Shown here in pieces: positions 10,373 to 22,625 of a stretch of DNA of 64,000 nt (its first letter is position 1; every line of letters begins with the position of its first letter). This DNA is from Lathyrus oleraceus (Eukaryota > Streptophyta > Magnoliopsida > Fabales > Fabaceae). The notes under the pieces were generated by a model that was not told where the DNA came from, did not search any database, and saw only the letters and a list, made by a program, of their open reading frames with translations. Position numbers and translations under genes: made by a program. The DNA is taken from contig NC_066582.1 in assembly GCF_024323335.1 (NCBI RefSeq), positions 88,718,944-88,782,943 of the forward strand, written 5' to 3'.

Positions 10373-11587
10373 TGAAGGTGGAAAGAAACACAAGAAAGGG
10401 GGTTTGAATTGGGTTTCTAAAAATGAAAGCTTTTTAAAACCAACACAATTAAACAGTAAACACAAACAAGAAAAATAACACAATTATTTTTATACCGGTT
10501 CGCTGTTAACTAAGCTACCTTCAGTCCACCCGTCAAGGTGATTTTTCCTTCCTAACAAGGACTTAATCCACTATGATTGAAACGGATTACAGACACACAA
10601 AGACTACCTACCTTTGTCTTCTTTAGTCTACTTGACTAAAACTCTAGTCACTCAAGGAATGCACTCAAACAAATGAGATTTACAAGAATGTGTTTACAAG
10701 ATTGCTTCTAAGAAAGTAGAATAACACAAGTTTAGTACAATGAATTTCTCACACAATAACGAACAAAAGCTATATGTGTGTTTCTATTATCTATACACAA
10801 TAATATCTAGTTCAACAAAAAGCATTGTGTCTATACGTGAAATAACACCGTGAATTAGCAACTTATTCAATCTTTCAAGTCTCTTTTATATAGGCAATGA
10901 AAAGATCTGCTGGAGGGTAGAATTGGAATAGCAAAATAAAGTTGTCTCTTTGTATAACGGTTTGCATAATAGGAGGAAAATGGTACAATAGTACAGTCCT
11001 TAGCCCACAAAATCAGCGTGTTGGAGGGAAGGTTGATCTTGTATTGTGCATTATTTTCTTGACACAAAGCCTTTTGATCTTATCTTCTAATATTCAGAGG
11101 CTTCTGAATAAATGATGTTGAAGCATGTTTAGAAGGATCAAGATATCGGTTGAGAGAATCTTCAGAACCTTGGTCTTTAGAGTCTTGACACAGTTCCTCA
11201 GAACCTGGTCTTCATAGTCTTCAGATCTTTTTCTTCAGAATCTTCAGAACTTGAGAGCGCATAATCTTGAAGGATTGACACACCTTCAGAGGCTCTTCTG
11301 TCAGAGTCCCAGTTAGAAGCTTTAGTACAAACGTTCATCAAAACTGTTGTCTAAGAGTGTTCTAGTACTTGACACCATCTTATAAAGTACGTTGTATTCC
11401 TTTAGAGTCAGAGTGTATTGAGTCCAAAATCTGATGGTGGCACACGTTAATTCTTCAGAGTCAGAACCTGTTAGCAAAAGCTACACACTAGATAAAACCA
11501 TTAGGATACAAAATTATTCTCTAAGAAACAATGCATTATTATGATCAAAACTAAAGGCCAGATGCAGAACCAAATCTTATTCTTACA
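10373..11587 (-). repeat. SIRE-type Ty1/copia LTR (3' LTR)
   Basis: 1215 bp with TG...CA ends. In sense it runs from TGTAAGAATAAGATTTGG to CTTTCCACCTTCA. It is followed on the + strand by ATCTCCCCCTTTTTGATG, whose complement is a good polypurine tract (AAAAAGGGGGAGAT), so internal sequence lies to the right. The LTR at the other end of the copia remnant (52982 onward) does not obviously match it, so the composite may be a chimera of two related elements. Confidence 0.65.
10883..10892 (-). promoter_or_regulatory. TATA box in the SIRE-type LTR
   Basis: TATATAAAAG on the - strand, about 700 bp into the LTR, a usual distance for SIRE-type LTRs. It is the strongest TATA motif in the left part of the window. 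Confidence 0.5.
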
Positions 11588-11779
11588 ATCTCCCCCTTTT
11601 TGATGGTGGCAAAACCATGTATTTTGATGAACAATTTTTACTTGGTTTAATCACATAAAAACATCAGAGTGAGGTTTGTAAGCTCCCCCTAAATTTTATA
11701 CTATTAAAATCATTTTACAGCTTATAATTTTAGAGTTAGGTTTGCAAGCTCTCCCTTCTATCTTGAGATTATGCATGCC
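11588..11779 (-). other. Copia polypurine tract and 3' untranslated tail
   Basis: Polypurine tract (complement of ATCTCCCCCTTTTT) at 11588-11601, then non-coding text with the repeated phrase GAGGTTTGTAAGCTCCCCCTAA. The pol coding region to the right is joined directly to it. Integrase core, RT and RNase H are absent. Confidence 0.55.
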
Positions 11780-12786
11780 ACTAATAACCTGTCAGTTATA
11801 ATCTTCCTCATACTTCTGAGATTTAGATGACCAAGTTTCTTATGCCACAACTTGGTTTCATCCTCTTTAGAGATCATGCAAGTTGGAGGCTAATCCTTTG
11901 ACTGAGAGCTCCACATGTAATAGTTGCCCGATGATCTTGTACCATTCATTATATGTTTTAGATTTTTTTTAGTGACTATACATTCAGGCCGATTGAAGCT
12001 AACATAAAGTTCTTAATCACACAACTGACTGATGTTGATGAGATCAACAGTTATATCTTCAACTAAGAGAACATCTTCTAGACTAGGGAGGCCAGGATAG
12101 TCCAATTTACCTTTTCCCACAATCTTTCCTTTCACACTATCTCCAAAATATGCATAGCTCTTAGAGTAGGGCTTTACTTATTTCAAATAGTTATACTCTT
12201 CTGTCATATGTCTAAAGCAACCACTATCAAAATCCAAATCTTCGTGAGAAGAAGCTTTTAGAGAGGTGTGAGCAATACAACTTGTTGTCACCTCTTTGAT
12301 TTTCCAGACTTGTCGCACGCGATCATTTCTTGAGGTATTTCTGATGGGATGTTGCTTGTAGTGTTAATAGGGTCTTCCATACAATTTATAGCAAAAGGGT
12401 TAGATATGACTGTGTTGACCATAGTAGTTACATATCTATGATGATATTCTATAGTCATTTATGTGTTGGTAATGATGTCGAGTAGGATGCTTTGATATGT
12501 AGTATGTCATCAAAAACCCAGTCTTCTACTTAGGGGGAACAAACTTGTTTTCTGCATTCATGGAGCTATAATTAATCCCAACTCCTTTCATATGTCTAGC
12601 CACCTTTGCTACCTCAAGGATTTCAACAAGAATATCAAACCCACAGTTTAACATGAGAACTGACTTAATCATACCTTCAAGATTGGAAATCAGAAGAGTG
12701 ACTTCTTCTTTAAGCTCTGAGATGGTCGTGATAAGATTTTCCTTATCTTGAAGAAGGACATTTATTTTTACGTCTTTTTCTGTAGT
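11780..12786 (-). pseudogene. Copia (SIRE-like) gag-pol remnant, right-hand part split off to 51728
   Basis: Read right to left. A coiled-coil gag segment (EKDVKINVLLQDKENLITTISELKEEV in pieces; 12526-12786) is followed by an aspartic-protease-like DSGC motif (12220-12228, FDSGCFRHMTEE). Then come the SVKGKIVGKGKL segment and a gag-pre-integrase domain (KLWHKKLGHLNLRSMRKI, near 11800-11860). Several stops are present. The frame is cut at 12786 by element B, and the preceding gag part lies at 51728-52900, 39 kb away. Pol downstream of the gag-pre-integrase domain is deleted. Confidence 0.75.
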
Positions 12787-13123
12787 TGTCGCAACCTGAA
12801 AAATACAGTGTGCGAAAAAACAACCTGCGAAAGAAAATGACAGAAGAGTCGCCACCGTGCGTGCTTTATCCCAAATGAGGGAAAGGAAACGCTCGAAGTA
12901 AACCTGAAAAGAGGAAAGGAAAAGACAAGGTCTCGCAACCAAATCTTGGGTTCGGGAGTCGGTTATGCGAAGGGAAGGTATTAGCACCCCTACGCATCTG
13001 TAGTACTCTACGGGATCCACTTTTGTAGTTCTTGTCTAAAGGGTGTGAGTTTATCTTGTGTTGTTTACTAAAAAAAAGGGTTAAATGACAATGACTCACG
13101 CGGATGTCGCATCCACTGCATAC
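12787..13123 (-). repeat. Element B 3' LTR, piece 1 of 3
   Basis: Matches 49889-50225 with about eleven substitutions. It includes the CTGTAG-TACT-CTACGG hairpin (12998-13013) and ends in CATAC, the TSD of element A. The next bases of this LTR are at 31021. Confidence 0.9.
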
Positions 13124-13431
13124 TGTCGCATCACGCGAAAAACCGGCGGGAAAAGAAAGAAACAACAGAGCCGCCACCGTGCGTTATTTATCCCAAAAGA
13201 GGGAAAGGAAACGCTCGAAGTAAACCTAGGAAAGAACATGGTCTCGCGACCAAATAGGATGGGTTCGGGAGTCGGTTATGCGAAGGGAAGGTGTTAGGCA
13301 CCCTACGCATCCGTAGTACTCTACGGGATCCACGCACAAAAGGAAGGAAAAATGGTTGCTAAAACACTGCTCAAACACACACACACTGGCTGAAAGAAAC
13401 GAAAGAGACTGACTGAAACTGACTCGGCAGG

Positions 13432-14181
13432 ATATCGTATCCTGGGCCTACTTAGTCTATCAGGCATAGACATCAGAGTCGAAGTAGTTCGGACTGGGGA
13501 AACGACACATGCTCGCTAGGATGTCGCATCCTATGCATACGTATCTTCTCGGACGAGAGAAGAATCAGAGCATTCGTAGCTCGGCGGACACGCACACAAA
13601 CAAAAACAGGCAAAGGCAAACATGGAGCCCAAATGCCAATCACTGGACTTACATCAGCATCCGAACCAGAAAACACACACAGGAAACCAACTGCCAATCG
13701 CTGGACTTATGTCGGACTCCAACCAGAACACACACAAGGGTGGTTAAGACACAAAGGGTTGAAAAAGAAAAAAAGGGCGCCCGGAGAGATCAGCTCAATC
13801 TCCTGCCTACATACTTCATCTGGTGTGAAGATCAGGGCGATGTAGTTCCCCTACGCAGGGACAAGGATCTAGCCTAACCAGATAACAGAGGGAGACACAA
13901 CTCTAGGGAGACTACGACTCGAGCCTAGATGTTGTCATGCAAAGTCAACCCTAAGTTAAGGTTTCTAGCTAAATGGCACACGGGCCAACCTATCCTAGAC
14001 ACGGCTTGCACAGGAAGCAAGGGTCTCGATTGCAACTAGGGCAAGAGAAAGGGGAGGTCTCGATCGCAACGAGGGCGAGAGAAAAGAATTAGTGTTAGTG
14101 GTTAGTCAAACTCGGCAAGACATCGCGTCTCGTGCCTACGTATCTCATCTGAACATGAGAATCAGAGTTGCCGTAGTTCGG
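13432..14181 (-). other. Four U5 stem-loop modules in the A LTR
   Basis: Given on the + strand. Outer stems CTACTT/AAGTAG (13448-13453/13482-13487), TACG/CGTA (13538-13541/13575-13578), CTACAT/ATGTAG (13807-13812/13840-13845) and CTACG/CGTAG (14136-14140/14172-14176). Inner hairpins GTCTAT/ATAGAC, TCTTCTC/GAGAAGA, CTTCA/TGAAG and TCTCAT/ATGAGA. Each inner hairpin is followed by ATCAGAG (ATCAGGG once), and in most copies the outer stem closes with TTCGG. A small hairpin usually precedes each (GGATA-TCG-TATCC, GGATG-TCG-CATCC, GAGAT...ATCTC, AGAC-ATCGC-GTCT). The same four lie at +12548 in the other LTR. Confidence 0.55.
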
Positions 14182-14335
14182 CTACGGAGGGAAGAAGGAC
14201 TCGATTGCAACTAGGGCAAGAGAAAGAGAAAGGCTCGATCGCAACGAGGGCGAGAGAAAGAGAAAAGGCTCGATCGCAACGAGGGCGAGAGAAAGGAAAA
14301 GGCTCGCTCGCAACGAGGGCGAGAGCAAACAAGGA
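14020..14335. repeat. Array of about 45-bp units in the A LTR
   Basis: Four to six units of CTCGATCGCAACGAGGGCG followed by AGAG and an A/G-rich spacer, with variants CTCGATTGCAACTAGGGC. The core CTCG...CGAG is self-complementary. It is repeated at 26568-26883 in the other LTR. Confidence 0.7.
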
Positions 14336-17300
14336 TTACTCTAAACTAAACCTAACTTGCACAGGAAGCAAGTCTAAGCTAGCCTAAGAAGCAAAGCAAT
14401 CACAATCACAGATAGCACACACTATATACATACAAGAGGCTCACACAAGGGTTAGGCACTAGGGCCAACTGGAATAGGGTAAGTGTGCTCTTAACCTTGC
14501 CATTGAGGGGCTAAGGTGAAGCAGATGAAAGGTGATGAGGGGTATGCCTCATTGCTTCTATCCCTGGCCTGGGAGAGCATTCGACAAGAATGTGTGGGTT
14601 CAGAAAGTGGGAACCCTTCTACACATTTGATACTGACTCAACTGTGCAATTGCACAAGATCTTGGGTTTTTATCTGTAATGCATCAACACAATGGTGTGA
14701 GCAAAACAGAAGACACACTGAATAGCAGGGGATAGGCTGCTTATCCCTCGGGTTCTGCCAATTGCCTCTTCACTTAGGAGGTCTTTGACTCAATGCAAGG
14801 ACAATTTAAACATACACAAGCATTGCCTCTTAAGGAGGACTTCAGACAGTTTGCCCGGCCAAATAACAGGCCGGGTCTCCAGACTACATGAAGAAAAAGA
14901 AATTATACCTCAAGCAAGTTGCTAAAAAGCAAAGCAAAGCAAGTTCAGAGAACTTAAGCAACTAAAGTACCTAAAAAAGTCAAACCAATCAGTATGCAAT
15001 TCAACAGTTAAAAGCAAAAGGAATGGGATCCACAGACAAAACAGATGATCAATTGTGCAAAGCACAAGACTCAAACACATGAGTCAAACCTACAAAACAA
15101 AGGTTAGCATATGATAAACAATCAAGTTCAAACAAGTTGAATGATCTTTGAGGCATTGGTGCTTAACCTGAAACAGGAACTCAATTTGTAAGCTCAAAAG
15201 ACCACTAGGACTAGCATAGGGTCAAGGATGAAAGAAAAAGTCAAAACAGCAAAGAAAAGTCAACCAAAGTCATGTTCAAACATTTAAGAAGCAATCTCAA
15301 TTGGATTCACAATCAAATCATGCATCATTGTCATTTCATACACAAAAGAATGCAAAGCATGGCAAAGGAAAGCACAAATAGGTCAACAGCAAGACTTCAT
15401 TCAAAAGTCAACCCAAACAATCCCAAAAATTATCAAATAAATCACATCCAATCCTAACATCTAGCATGGCAAGCATGTCAAATTTCATGGCAATTGGATG
15501 AGAGGAAGGCAATCAATTAAAATCAAGAAGTCAAACCAAATTTAAGCATGCACAATGAAAGTCAATAAACATGGGTCAACTTCAAAAAATCATATCAAAT
15601 TGAAAACAGAAGAGAAATGAATGAGATTAACACCAATGCAAAGCTCAAGATGTCTAGTTATCACATATGAAATTTCATGATCATACAATAAGATATGAGA
15701 ATTTCCCAAAGGATTTGGCAACATGTAGCACAAAAAGTCAACCATTGACTAGGCAGGGAAGAAAATTCTCAAATAAATGGAAAACAGCACAATCAATTCC
15801 AAGATAATTCACACATGAATTAGACATGTAAGGGAGGGATCATGCAAAATTTGGGGTCATTTGGAGGTAAGGAAGCATGTCAACCAAAATTGGGAAAATG
15901 CACATCATTGGTGTGACACAAATTGTCACACCCTACTTCAAAAAATCAAAGCACACACACCACATATGATAAATGCACAAACTTTATATCAAAACAAAGG
16001 TGAATGAGTCTAGTTTCTCCACAAAAAATTTCAGGGGCAATGGATACATTCTCATCATTTCACAAAAGTTTTGGCACAGGGTATCACATAGGCATATATG
16101 TCAAGAAAACTCATACCATTTAAAATCCAGCCAACCAAAAATTAATTAAAAATCATGATTAAATACTAGACATCTTCATGGACATGATGCAAAAATTGGC
16201 ATGATTTTTGGATGAATAATGAAGGAGAAATGGATTTTACAAGATGAGTAACAAATTGTAGCAAACATGAATACATAACATGGCATGGAGAGTCAAAGTG
16301 GTCAGCGCATGGCATTTTTGTAAATCCTGGCAACATTAAGCAAAACGCAGAGTTTTGGGGAAGGAAATGAAATGTTCTGATTGGTCCTCACCAATAGAAC
16401 AGTAACTCGGCCAATGGATGTTCATTGTTTTGGGTTCAAAAACCCTAGGGTTTTAGCAGCATGGTTTCATCATTCAACTTCATCATAGCAAAACAAATTC
16501 AAACGAAATCATACAACCCACATGGCAACATAATCAGAATGCTCATGCAACATATAACAACTGCACATTAGACATGATTCTGGGAAAATTCTGGGCAGAG
16601 CTTAAGGTATAACATGAACAGCATGTGTTCATCATCAACATTCAATCATGATTTCGAAATGTCCAGAAATGAAATTTAAACACACCAATGGCATCAGCAA
16701 ACATCAGGCATGCGTATTCTAAACATATTTCTCATTGAATCAACAATATCCAAACAAATCGATTGAAAACAACTTCAAGCATGAAAAATGAAATTTAGAT
16801 TTCTCTCAGCATAATCAACCAATTAACATGATGTAAGTAGCAATGGACTCAGTGATGCATACTCTACCAGAAACATACCATAGATTGGAAAAAAGGGAGG
16901 GTCGAAATCTTACTTGGTTGTGAAGAAAATCGAGATGCCGTGGTTGTTTGATGGATGCAGCTTGAAATAGATGCTCACAATGCTATGGAATGATGGAATC
17001 TTGAAGTTGTTTGGCTCAATGGTGCATGAAAACTTCCACAACTCAAATTGCCATTGTTGGTTCTTGAAGAAAACAGAACAAAAGAGAGGGTTCCAGCTGG
17101 GATTTACCACTTGAATAAGCCTACAAATGTTGTCTAGATGATGGAACCAAGAAGAAAACTCGAGGGTTTTTGAGAGTTGAGCAGAATTTTGCTATTTGGT
17201 AAAAATGCAAAATGAGAGAGTGTGAAGGTTTTTCTGTTCGATGGAGGCTGTCTAGGGTTGCTTTGTGCTGAAATGAAGCTTATGTACTTCTGTTTAGCAT

Positions 17301-18467
17301 TGTTAATCCATGTGCTAAGTTGGTTTAGTTTAAACTGAATCATTTTCCATTTTGCTAATTTGCACATAAGTGGATATGGAGGGTGTATGGCTGCACGAAT
17401 GGGCTTGGAAATAGGCTGCAAACAGACCTCATATTTGCTGTTTGTCATCTGTTCATGAATTGCTAACCTTGTTTTACTTGTTTCACACCATTTGCAAGAA
17501 TTGCCAAGTTTGCATTTTTGGCCAAAATGATGGTGTGGTAGTGGTATGTGCATGAGTTAGGGCTTGGAACAAGTTTCAAATGTCATTCTAAACATTTCCC
17601 AATTGGCCAATTGTGTAAAAAATGCTTAAATCAAAAAGTCAAACTTGAGTCAAACTTGATTTTTAAATGAAATAGGTCAAAAAATGCCATTTTGATTGGC
17701 AAGGTTTTGGTTCATGAAATTTACATTTTTGGAAAGAGGAGGAAAAATGTGGTTTGTAGGAAAAAACCCCACCAAATTTGGCCTTATGGTTCAAGAGATA
17801 TGACTTGTTGAAGTTCAAGATTTTGTGAAAATGATTTGATCATATCTTGACAACCATGCATGGGAATTGAGAGTTCTTGGACTTTTTGAAAATGGGAGAA
17901 CAAGATCTTCAACTTTCATGTTGGACAAAAATTCATTTGAAACTTGTATCATGATGTAAGATTGAGGATCAAGAAGTTTCCATTTTTGGCAGTTGAAATT
18001 ACAGGTCCACTTTCTATTTTTGGAAATTTTCTGTTTGGCTTCAAATTCTTCAATGATGTTGATTGCCATGATATATGAGGCCTATTGGGACATGAACAAG
18101 CTCTCTCAAACCATTTCCATCCATCAAAACCATAGAATCAACCACAGTTGACCAACTTTGACTTGCTAGGGTTTTGGACTGTCTGTGCATGAACTGATGG
18201 CCTCTGAGCCTTCAACCCTTGACTTGAACACTTCAAATAGACCTCCAAGTCATGTGAACTTGTTGGACAAAACCTAGGGCCTTTACTCCTTGAGAAACAC
18301 CCTTGTTTGTTTGGTTGACTGATCTCCTGATCAGTTTGACCTAATTCTTGCTTGCTTGCTCTTGAGGCAACTGGGGACCATGCAAATGCTATGCAATGGA
18401 TCATGATATGCTATGACCTAATATGAGATGGTATGTACAATGATAGGTGCAAATTTGAGGTGCTACA

Positions 18468-18479
18468 GCTGCCCCTATT
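18468..18479 (-). other. Polypurine tract of element A
   Basis: The complement of GCTGCCCCTATT reads AATAGGGGCAGC immediately before the LTR start TGTAGCACC. The same tract stands at the equivalent place in B (41180) and D (56930). Confidence 0.75.
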
Positions 18480-18689
18480 CAATCAGCTGGGAACCTGAAT
18501 GGATGATAGCAGCGGCTGTCGGACTTTCAGGGTAACCAGGGATTGAATACCAAGAACCGTAGAATTTGCACAATAGGGCTCCACCAATGGAAACGTCCAC
18601 TGGGATTTGATTTTCATTACTGGGTATTTTTGTTTTTTTTTTCAAAAGGTACGGCCACATCCAGACATCGCAATGACGATGAATGGGAA

Positions 18690-19255
18690 AAGAAATCACA
18701 ACTAGATGCCAACGGACAACTAGGAAAGACTCAACGTTTACCAAGGCCAACGGAGAGGTAAATCCACAAGGGGATAGGTACAACTAGACGTCATAGGACG
18801 AATAGGAAGACTCACGTTTATCGACACCAACGGAGAGGAGGAAAACTCAGCCAGACGTCATAGGACGAAAGGGAGACTCACGTTTATCGACACCAACGGA
18901 GAGGAGGAAAACTTCAACCAGACGTCATAGGACGAAAGGGAGACTCACGTTTATCGACACCAACGGAGAGGAGGAAAACTCAGCCAGACGTCATAGGACG
19001 AAAGGGAGACTCACGTTTATCGACACCAACGGAGAGGAGAAAAACTCAGCCAGACGTCATAGGACGAAAGGGAGACTCACGTTTATCGACACCAACGGAG
19101 AGGAGAAAAACTCAGCCAGACGTCATAGGACGAAAGGGAGACTCACGTTTATCGACACCAACGGAGAGGAGGAAAACTCAGCCAGACGTCATAGGACGAA
19201 AGGGAGACTCACGTTTATCGACACCAACGGAGAGGAGGAATACTTCACTAGGGAA
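18690..19255. repeat. 66-bp tandem array in the A 3' region
   Basis: GACGTC occurs at 18787, 18854, 18921, 18987, 19053, 19119 and 19185, giving a period of 66-67 bp and about seven good copies plus a degenerate one at the left. Each unit holds CGTC-ATAG-GACG (a small hairpin) and GTTTATCGACACCAACGG, related to GTTTACCGACACCAA of the next array. Confidence 0.9.
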
Positions 19256-19264
19256 GGGAGGGCG

Positions 19265-19985
19265 ACGTTATGAACATCGAAAGAGGATGTTTACCGACAT
19301 CAAAAGAAAACCAGACACTTACGCATGACTGGAATCACCGAAGGATGGTGTTTACCGACACCAAAGAAGACCAGACACTTACGCATGACTGGAAATCACC
19401 GAAGGATGGTGTTTACCGACACCAAAGAAGACCAGACACTTACGCATGACTGGAAATCACCGAAGGATGGTGTTTACCGACACCAAAGAAGACCAGACAC
19501 TTACGCATGACTGGAAATCACCGAAGGATGGTGTTTACCGACACCAAAGAAGACCAGACACTTACGCATGACTGGAAATCACCGAAGGATGGTGTTTACC
19601 GACACCAAAGAAGACCAGACACTTACGCATGACTGGAAATCACCGAAGGATGGTGTTTACCGACACCAAAGAAGACCAGACACTTACGCATGACTGGAAA
19701 TCACCGAAGGATGGTGTTTACCGACACCAAAGAAGACCAGACAGTTACGCATGACTGGAAATCACCGAAGGATGGTGTTTACCGACACCAAAGAAGACCA
19801 GACACTTACGCATGACTGGAATTCACCGAAGGATGGTGTTTACCGACACCAAAGAAGACCAGACACTTACGCATGACTGGAAATCACCGAAGGATGGTGT
19901 TTACCGACACCAAAGAAGACCAGACACTTACGCATGACTGGAAATCACCGACCGATGGTGTTTACCGACACCAAAGAAACAACAC
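19265..19985. repeat. 61-bp tandem array in the A 3' region
   Basis: GCATGACTGG recurs at 19323, 19383, 19444, 19505 and then every 61 bp to 19932, about eleven near-identical copies. Each unit contains GGTGT-TTACCG-ACACC, a five-base-pair hairpin. The first unit has GATGT-TTACCG-ACATC, a paired change. High copy identity suggests recent amplification. Confidence 0.92.
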
Positions 19986-20579
19986 ACGCGGGTGCTGACG
20001 GGATACTGACATCCACAAGATGACAGGGCAAGGCTGAACACTTGCGGGGGTTTCGCTGGGGAACAAGGTCACGACAGCGAACAAACAGGAAGGAACACCA
20101 AGGATACCGGGTTGTAGGTATGAAACGGGTGACCGACCAAACGTGAATTGGTTTGTGTTCCAAAACACTCAACATCCTGAAGAGGGCTAGAAAAGCAGTC
20201 TTGTTAAAGGATGGACATTCGATTCCACAAGGAATACGAATCTTACTCTGCTGGAGATAACAATCGAAAGATTGACCAAAGAGTGCATGAGATATATTAT
20301 CTATAGCCGTCAAAACGTAGATAACAACCTCGCATGGAAGATTGTCCATAACCGGGTTGTAGGTTGTTAAATGGATAATCGACCGAAAAGAAAGGCATCA
20401 GGGTACCAGGACTAGGTATGCAAAAGATGACCAATCAAAAGAGGATAAAAGTTGCTAACTCTGAGCAAATATCCAAAAAGAAAGGGCAGACCCAATGGGG
20501 GCAATACTGCTTGATCAAGGCAAGTATCCAAAGGGGAAAGAATATCAATACCGCAAACTGGATACTGATAACTGCAAAG

Positions 20580-21030
20580 AGGGGATTACATCTACCGGTT
20601 TGTAGGCAGAAAACCACGGAAAAGTAACCAGTCATCATCGGGATGAGCACAAAGGGTTAACTCCAACAAGGGGAGGAAAGTGGGATTTTACAACTACCAG
20701 CTTGTGGGTAGAAAACCACAAAGATAGGACTTACAGCTACCGGTTTGTAGGTAGAAGCCAATGGAAAAGTAACCAGTCATCATCGGGATGAGCACAAAGG
20801 GTTAACTCCACCAAGGGGAGAACGTGGTTTTACAACTACCAGCTTGTGGGTAGAAAACCACAAAGATAGGACTTACAGCTACCGGTTTGTAGGTAGAGGC
20901 CAACAAACAGAATGAACCACAAAGGTTACCTCTGCTAGGGGGTGAAAGTGGGATTTTACAACTACCAGCTTGTAGGTAGAAAACCACGACGATAGGACTT
21001 ACAACTACCGGTTTGCAGGTAGAGGCCCAC
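20580..21030. repeat. About 140-bp repeat, 3-4 copies, in the A 3' region
   Basis: ACCGGTTTGTAGG (or GCAGG) lies at 20594, 20739, 20881 and 21007, between shared blocks ACTACCAGCTTGTGGGTAGAA and TCATCATCGGGATGAGCACA. Spacings are 145, 142 and 126 bp, so it is more diverged than the two arrays to its left. The flanks (19986-20579) repeat related phrases such as ACCGGGTTGTAGG. Confidence 0.75.
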
Positions 21031-22620
21031 AAATTCCGCTGAGGATAAGATGAATGAGTGTCGGTTAGTGAGCGACTATTCATTTATGCCCTAGGGAAGT
21101 ACAGGAGACAGCCAACAGGAAGCCAATTTAGGATCGATCCAAAAAGGCAGACTAAAACAAGACTCATCCTAATGAGGAAAGAACTCAATAGGGAAAACCC
21201 GTCCCGTGTAGGGAGGGAACGGAAACAACCGTCATCCACGAGGATGTATCTTAGTGGGGAAATGGCAGGAAAGGATAGACACTTTCTGCTTAAGGGATTG
21301 GCTCTACATGGAGAGATCAGACATACCCACATCTGTTTGAGGAAAATCTACTGGAAAGATCTGTATCACCAAATAGTAGAAGGCAACAAACAACAGATAC
21401 ATGGCAACAGCTGCAACATTAGTATTCGAATGCTATGATTATGCATGTATGCATTCTACCTAAAATATATGATGAATGCTGGCAAACAGACATGCTCAAC
21501 ACGCAGGTCCAGGAATCAACCATCCGGAGAGAAAACCAAAGTCACCAGAGAGCCAAGAAAATCCACTGGAGGCTGGGACAATAGGGAACAAACAACATCC
21601 TGCAGGGGAGAAAGGCCACCAGAGGCTTCCGGAGGGATCGTCAGTCACAACCGGAGAACAGAGTTCAACATACAGGCGTACGCGTCACAACAGCTCGTGA
21701 TGAAAACCAAGGATACTAAGAAGCAACCCGATCTCTGATGAGAAATACAAAGGCATTGATGAGGCTCCTCATGCCAACAACTCCACTGAGGGATCTATCT
21801 GAGGACATGACAGAGTACTGGGATGTCAATCCACCGACTACCGAATCTTTGCAGAAAAGCACCCACGCCGGGGGGAGAGGAAGATTGCTCTGCTAGAAAG
21901 GCGAAAGTTGAAGTCTTCAGTAAACACTCTGCTAGGGGAACTGCCCCACAATAATGTCCGAAACAGCAAACTTGCTGGGGATGCCCCACGGTAGGGCTCA
22001 AATAGCATTCTACTGGGGATGCCCCACAATAGAGCTAACAAGGATTTGGAGTAAGAATCTGTACTGCCGGGAACGTGAAGATGAACAACTTCAACCAACA
22101 CTGCATCGGGCAAAATCACTGAGGAGAAACCATACGAGGTTCGGCAGGACAAAGATACAGCCATGCTCGAGATACGACCAATTGTCTTACCTGTTGGTAA
22201 TCATACCACCCTCGGGAGAGCACTGTGGGTCTCCTAAGTATCCTTCCATCATCGTGAATGTTCACTTTGTTTAAGAACAAAAATTTTGAAAAAATTTGTT
22301 TATTTTGAAAACAATGATACTTTATCAATTAAAACATGCAAAACGTTTGTTGAGTTGAAACAAATAAGAGTGCAAATAATTGGATAAAAGCTCAAATAGA
22401 TGTGATGGAATGGTAGTCTGCAAAGGGCGAGACTCCATGGATCTGTACAAGTTTGAAATCGGTGATATATATTGGAGAGGACTGCATTGAACATAATGAC
22501 CTTTCCTCTACCATTCTGAATTTTCGATGTATTCAAAGCTTCAGTCAACGACGGATCAAGAATCCCTGACGGATGACAGATGTACAGCACAGTCTTGTCA
22601 AGATGCAGTTACTTGCCAAA
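21031..22620 (-). other. Rest of the A 3' region, non-coding
   Basis: No protein domain in either strand. Contains several TGCTGGGGATGCCCC-type motifs (21905-22035), whose complement matches the second half of the PBS. 22040-22600 aligns with the E1 3' region (9230-9720). ORFs of about 60-130 codons here lack homologues that I recognise and are not kept between related elements. Confidence 0.55.
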
Positions 22621-22625
22621 TCCCT

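Larger units (their letters stand above)
13124..18467 (-). repeat. Element A 3' LTR (5344 bp)
   Basis: Near-identical to 25672-31015. On the + strand it starts with the U5 end (TGTCGCATCACGCG, LTR-end hairpin at 13311-13326, four stem-loop modules to about 14181, an array of CTCGATCGCAACGAGGGC units). It continues as CA-rich non-coding text and ends at the U3 start (GAGGTGCTACA). No protein domain is seen in it. Short ORFs duplicated in both LTRs are not coding. Confidence 0.92.

Noticed and set aside
12526..13020. 164-codon ORF as a single gene
   Set aside because: It crosses the insertion point at 12786/12787. Only the C-terminal half is copia gag; the N-terminal half is a reading of the element B LTR.
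13473..13877. ORFs in element A LTR duplicated at 26021-26425
   Set aside because: Identical because the LTRs are identical. They overlap the stem-loop modules, lie on opposite strands over the same bases and have no domains.
19265..19985. CRISPR or minisatellite in a gene
   Set aside because: The whole 61-bp unit repeats without unique spacers, and it lies in the 3' region of element A with no gene around it.
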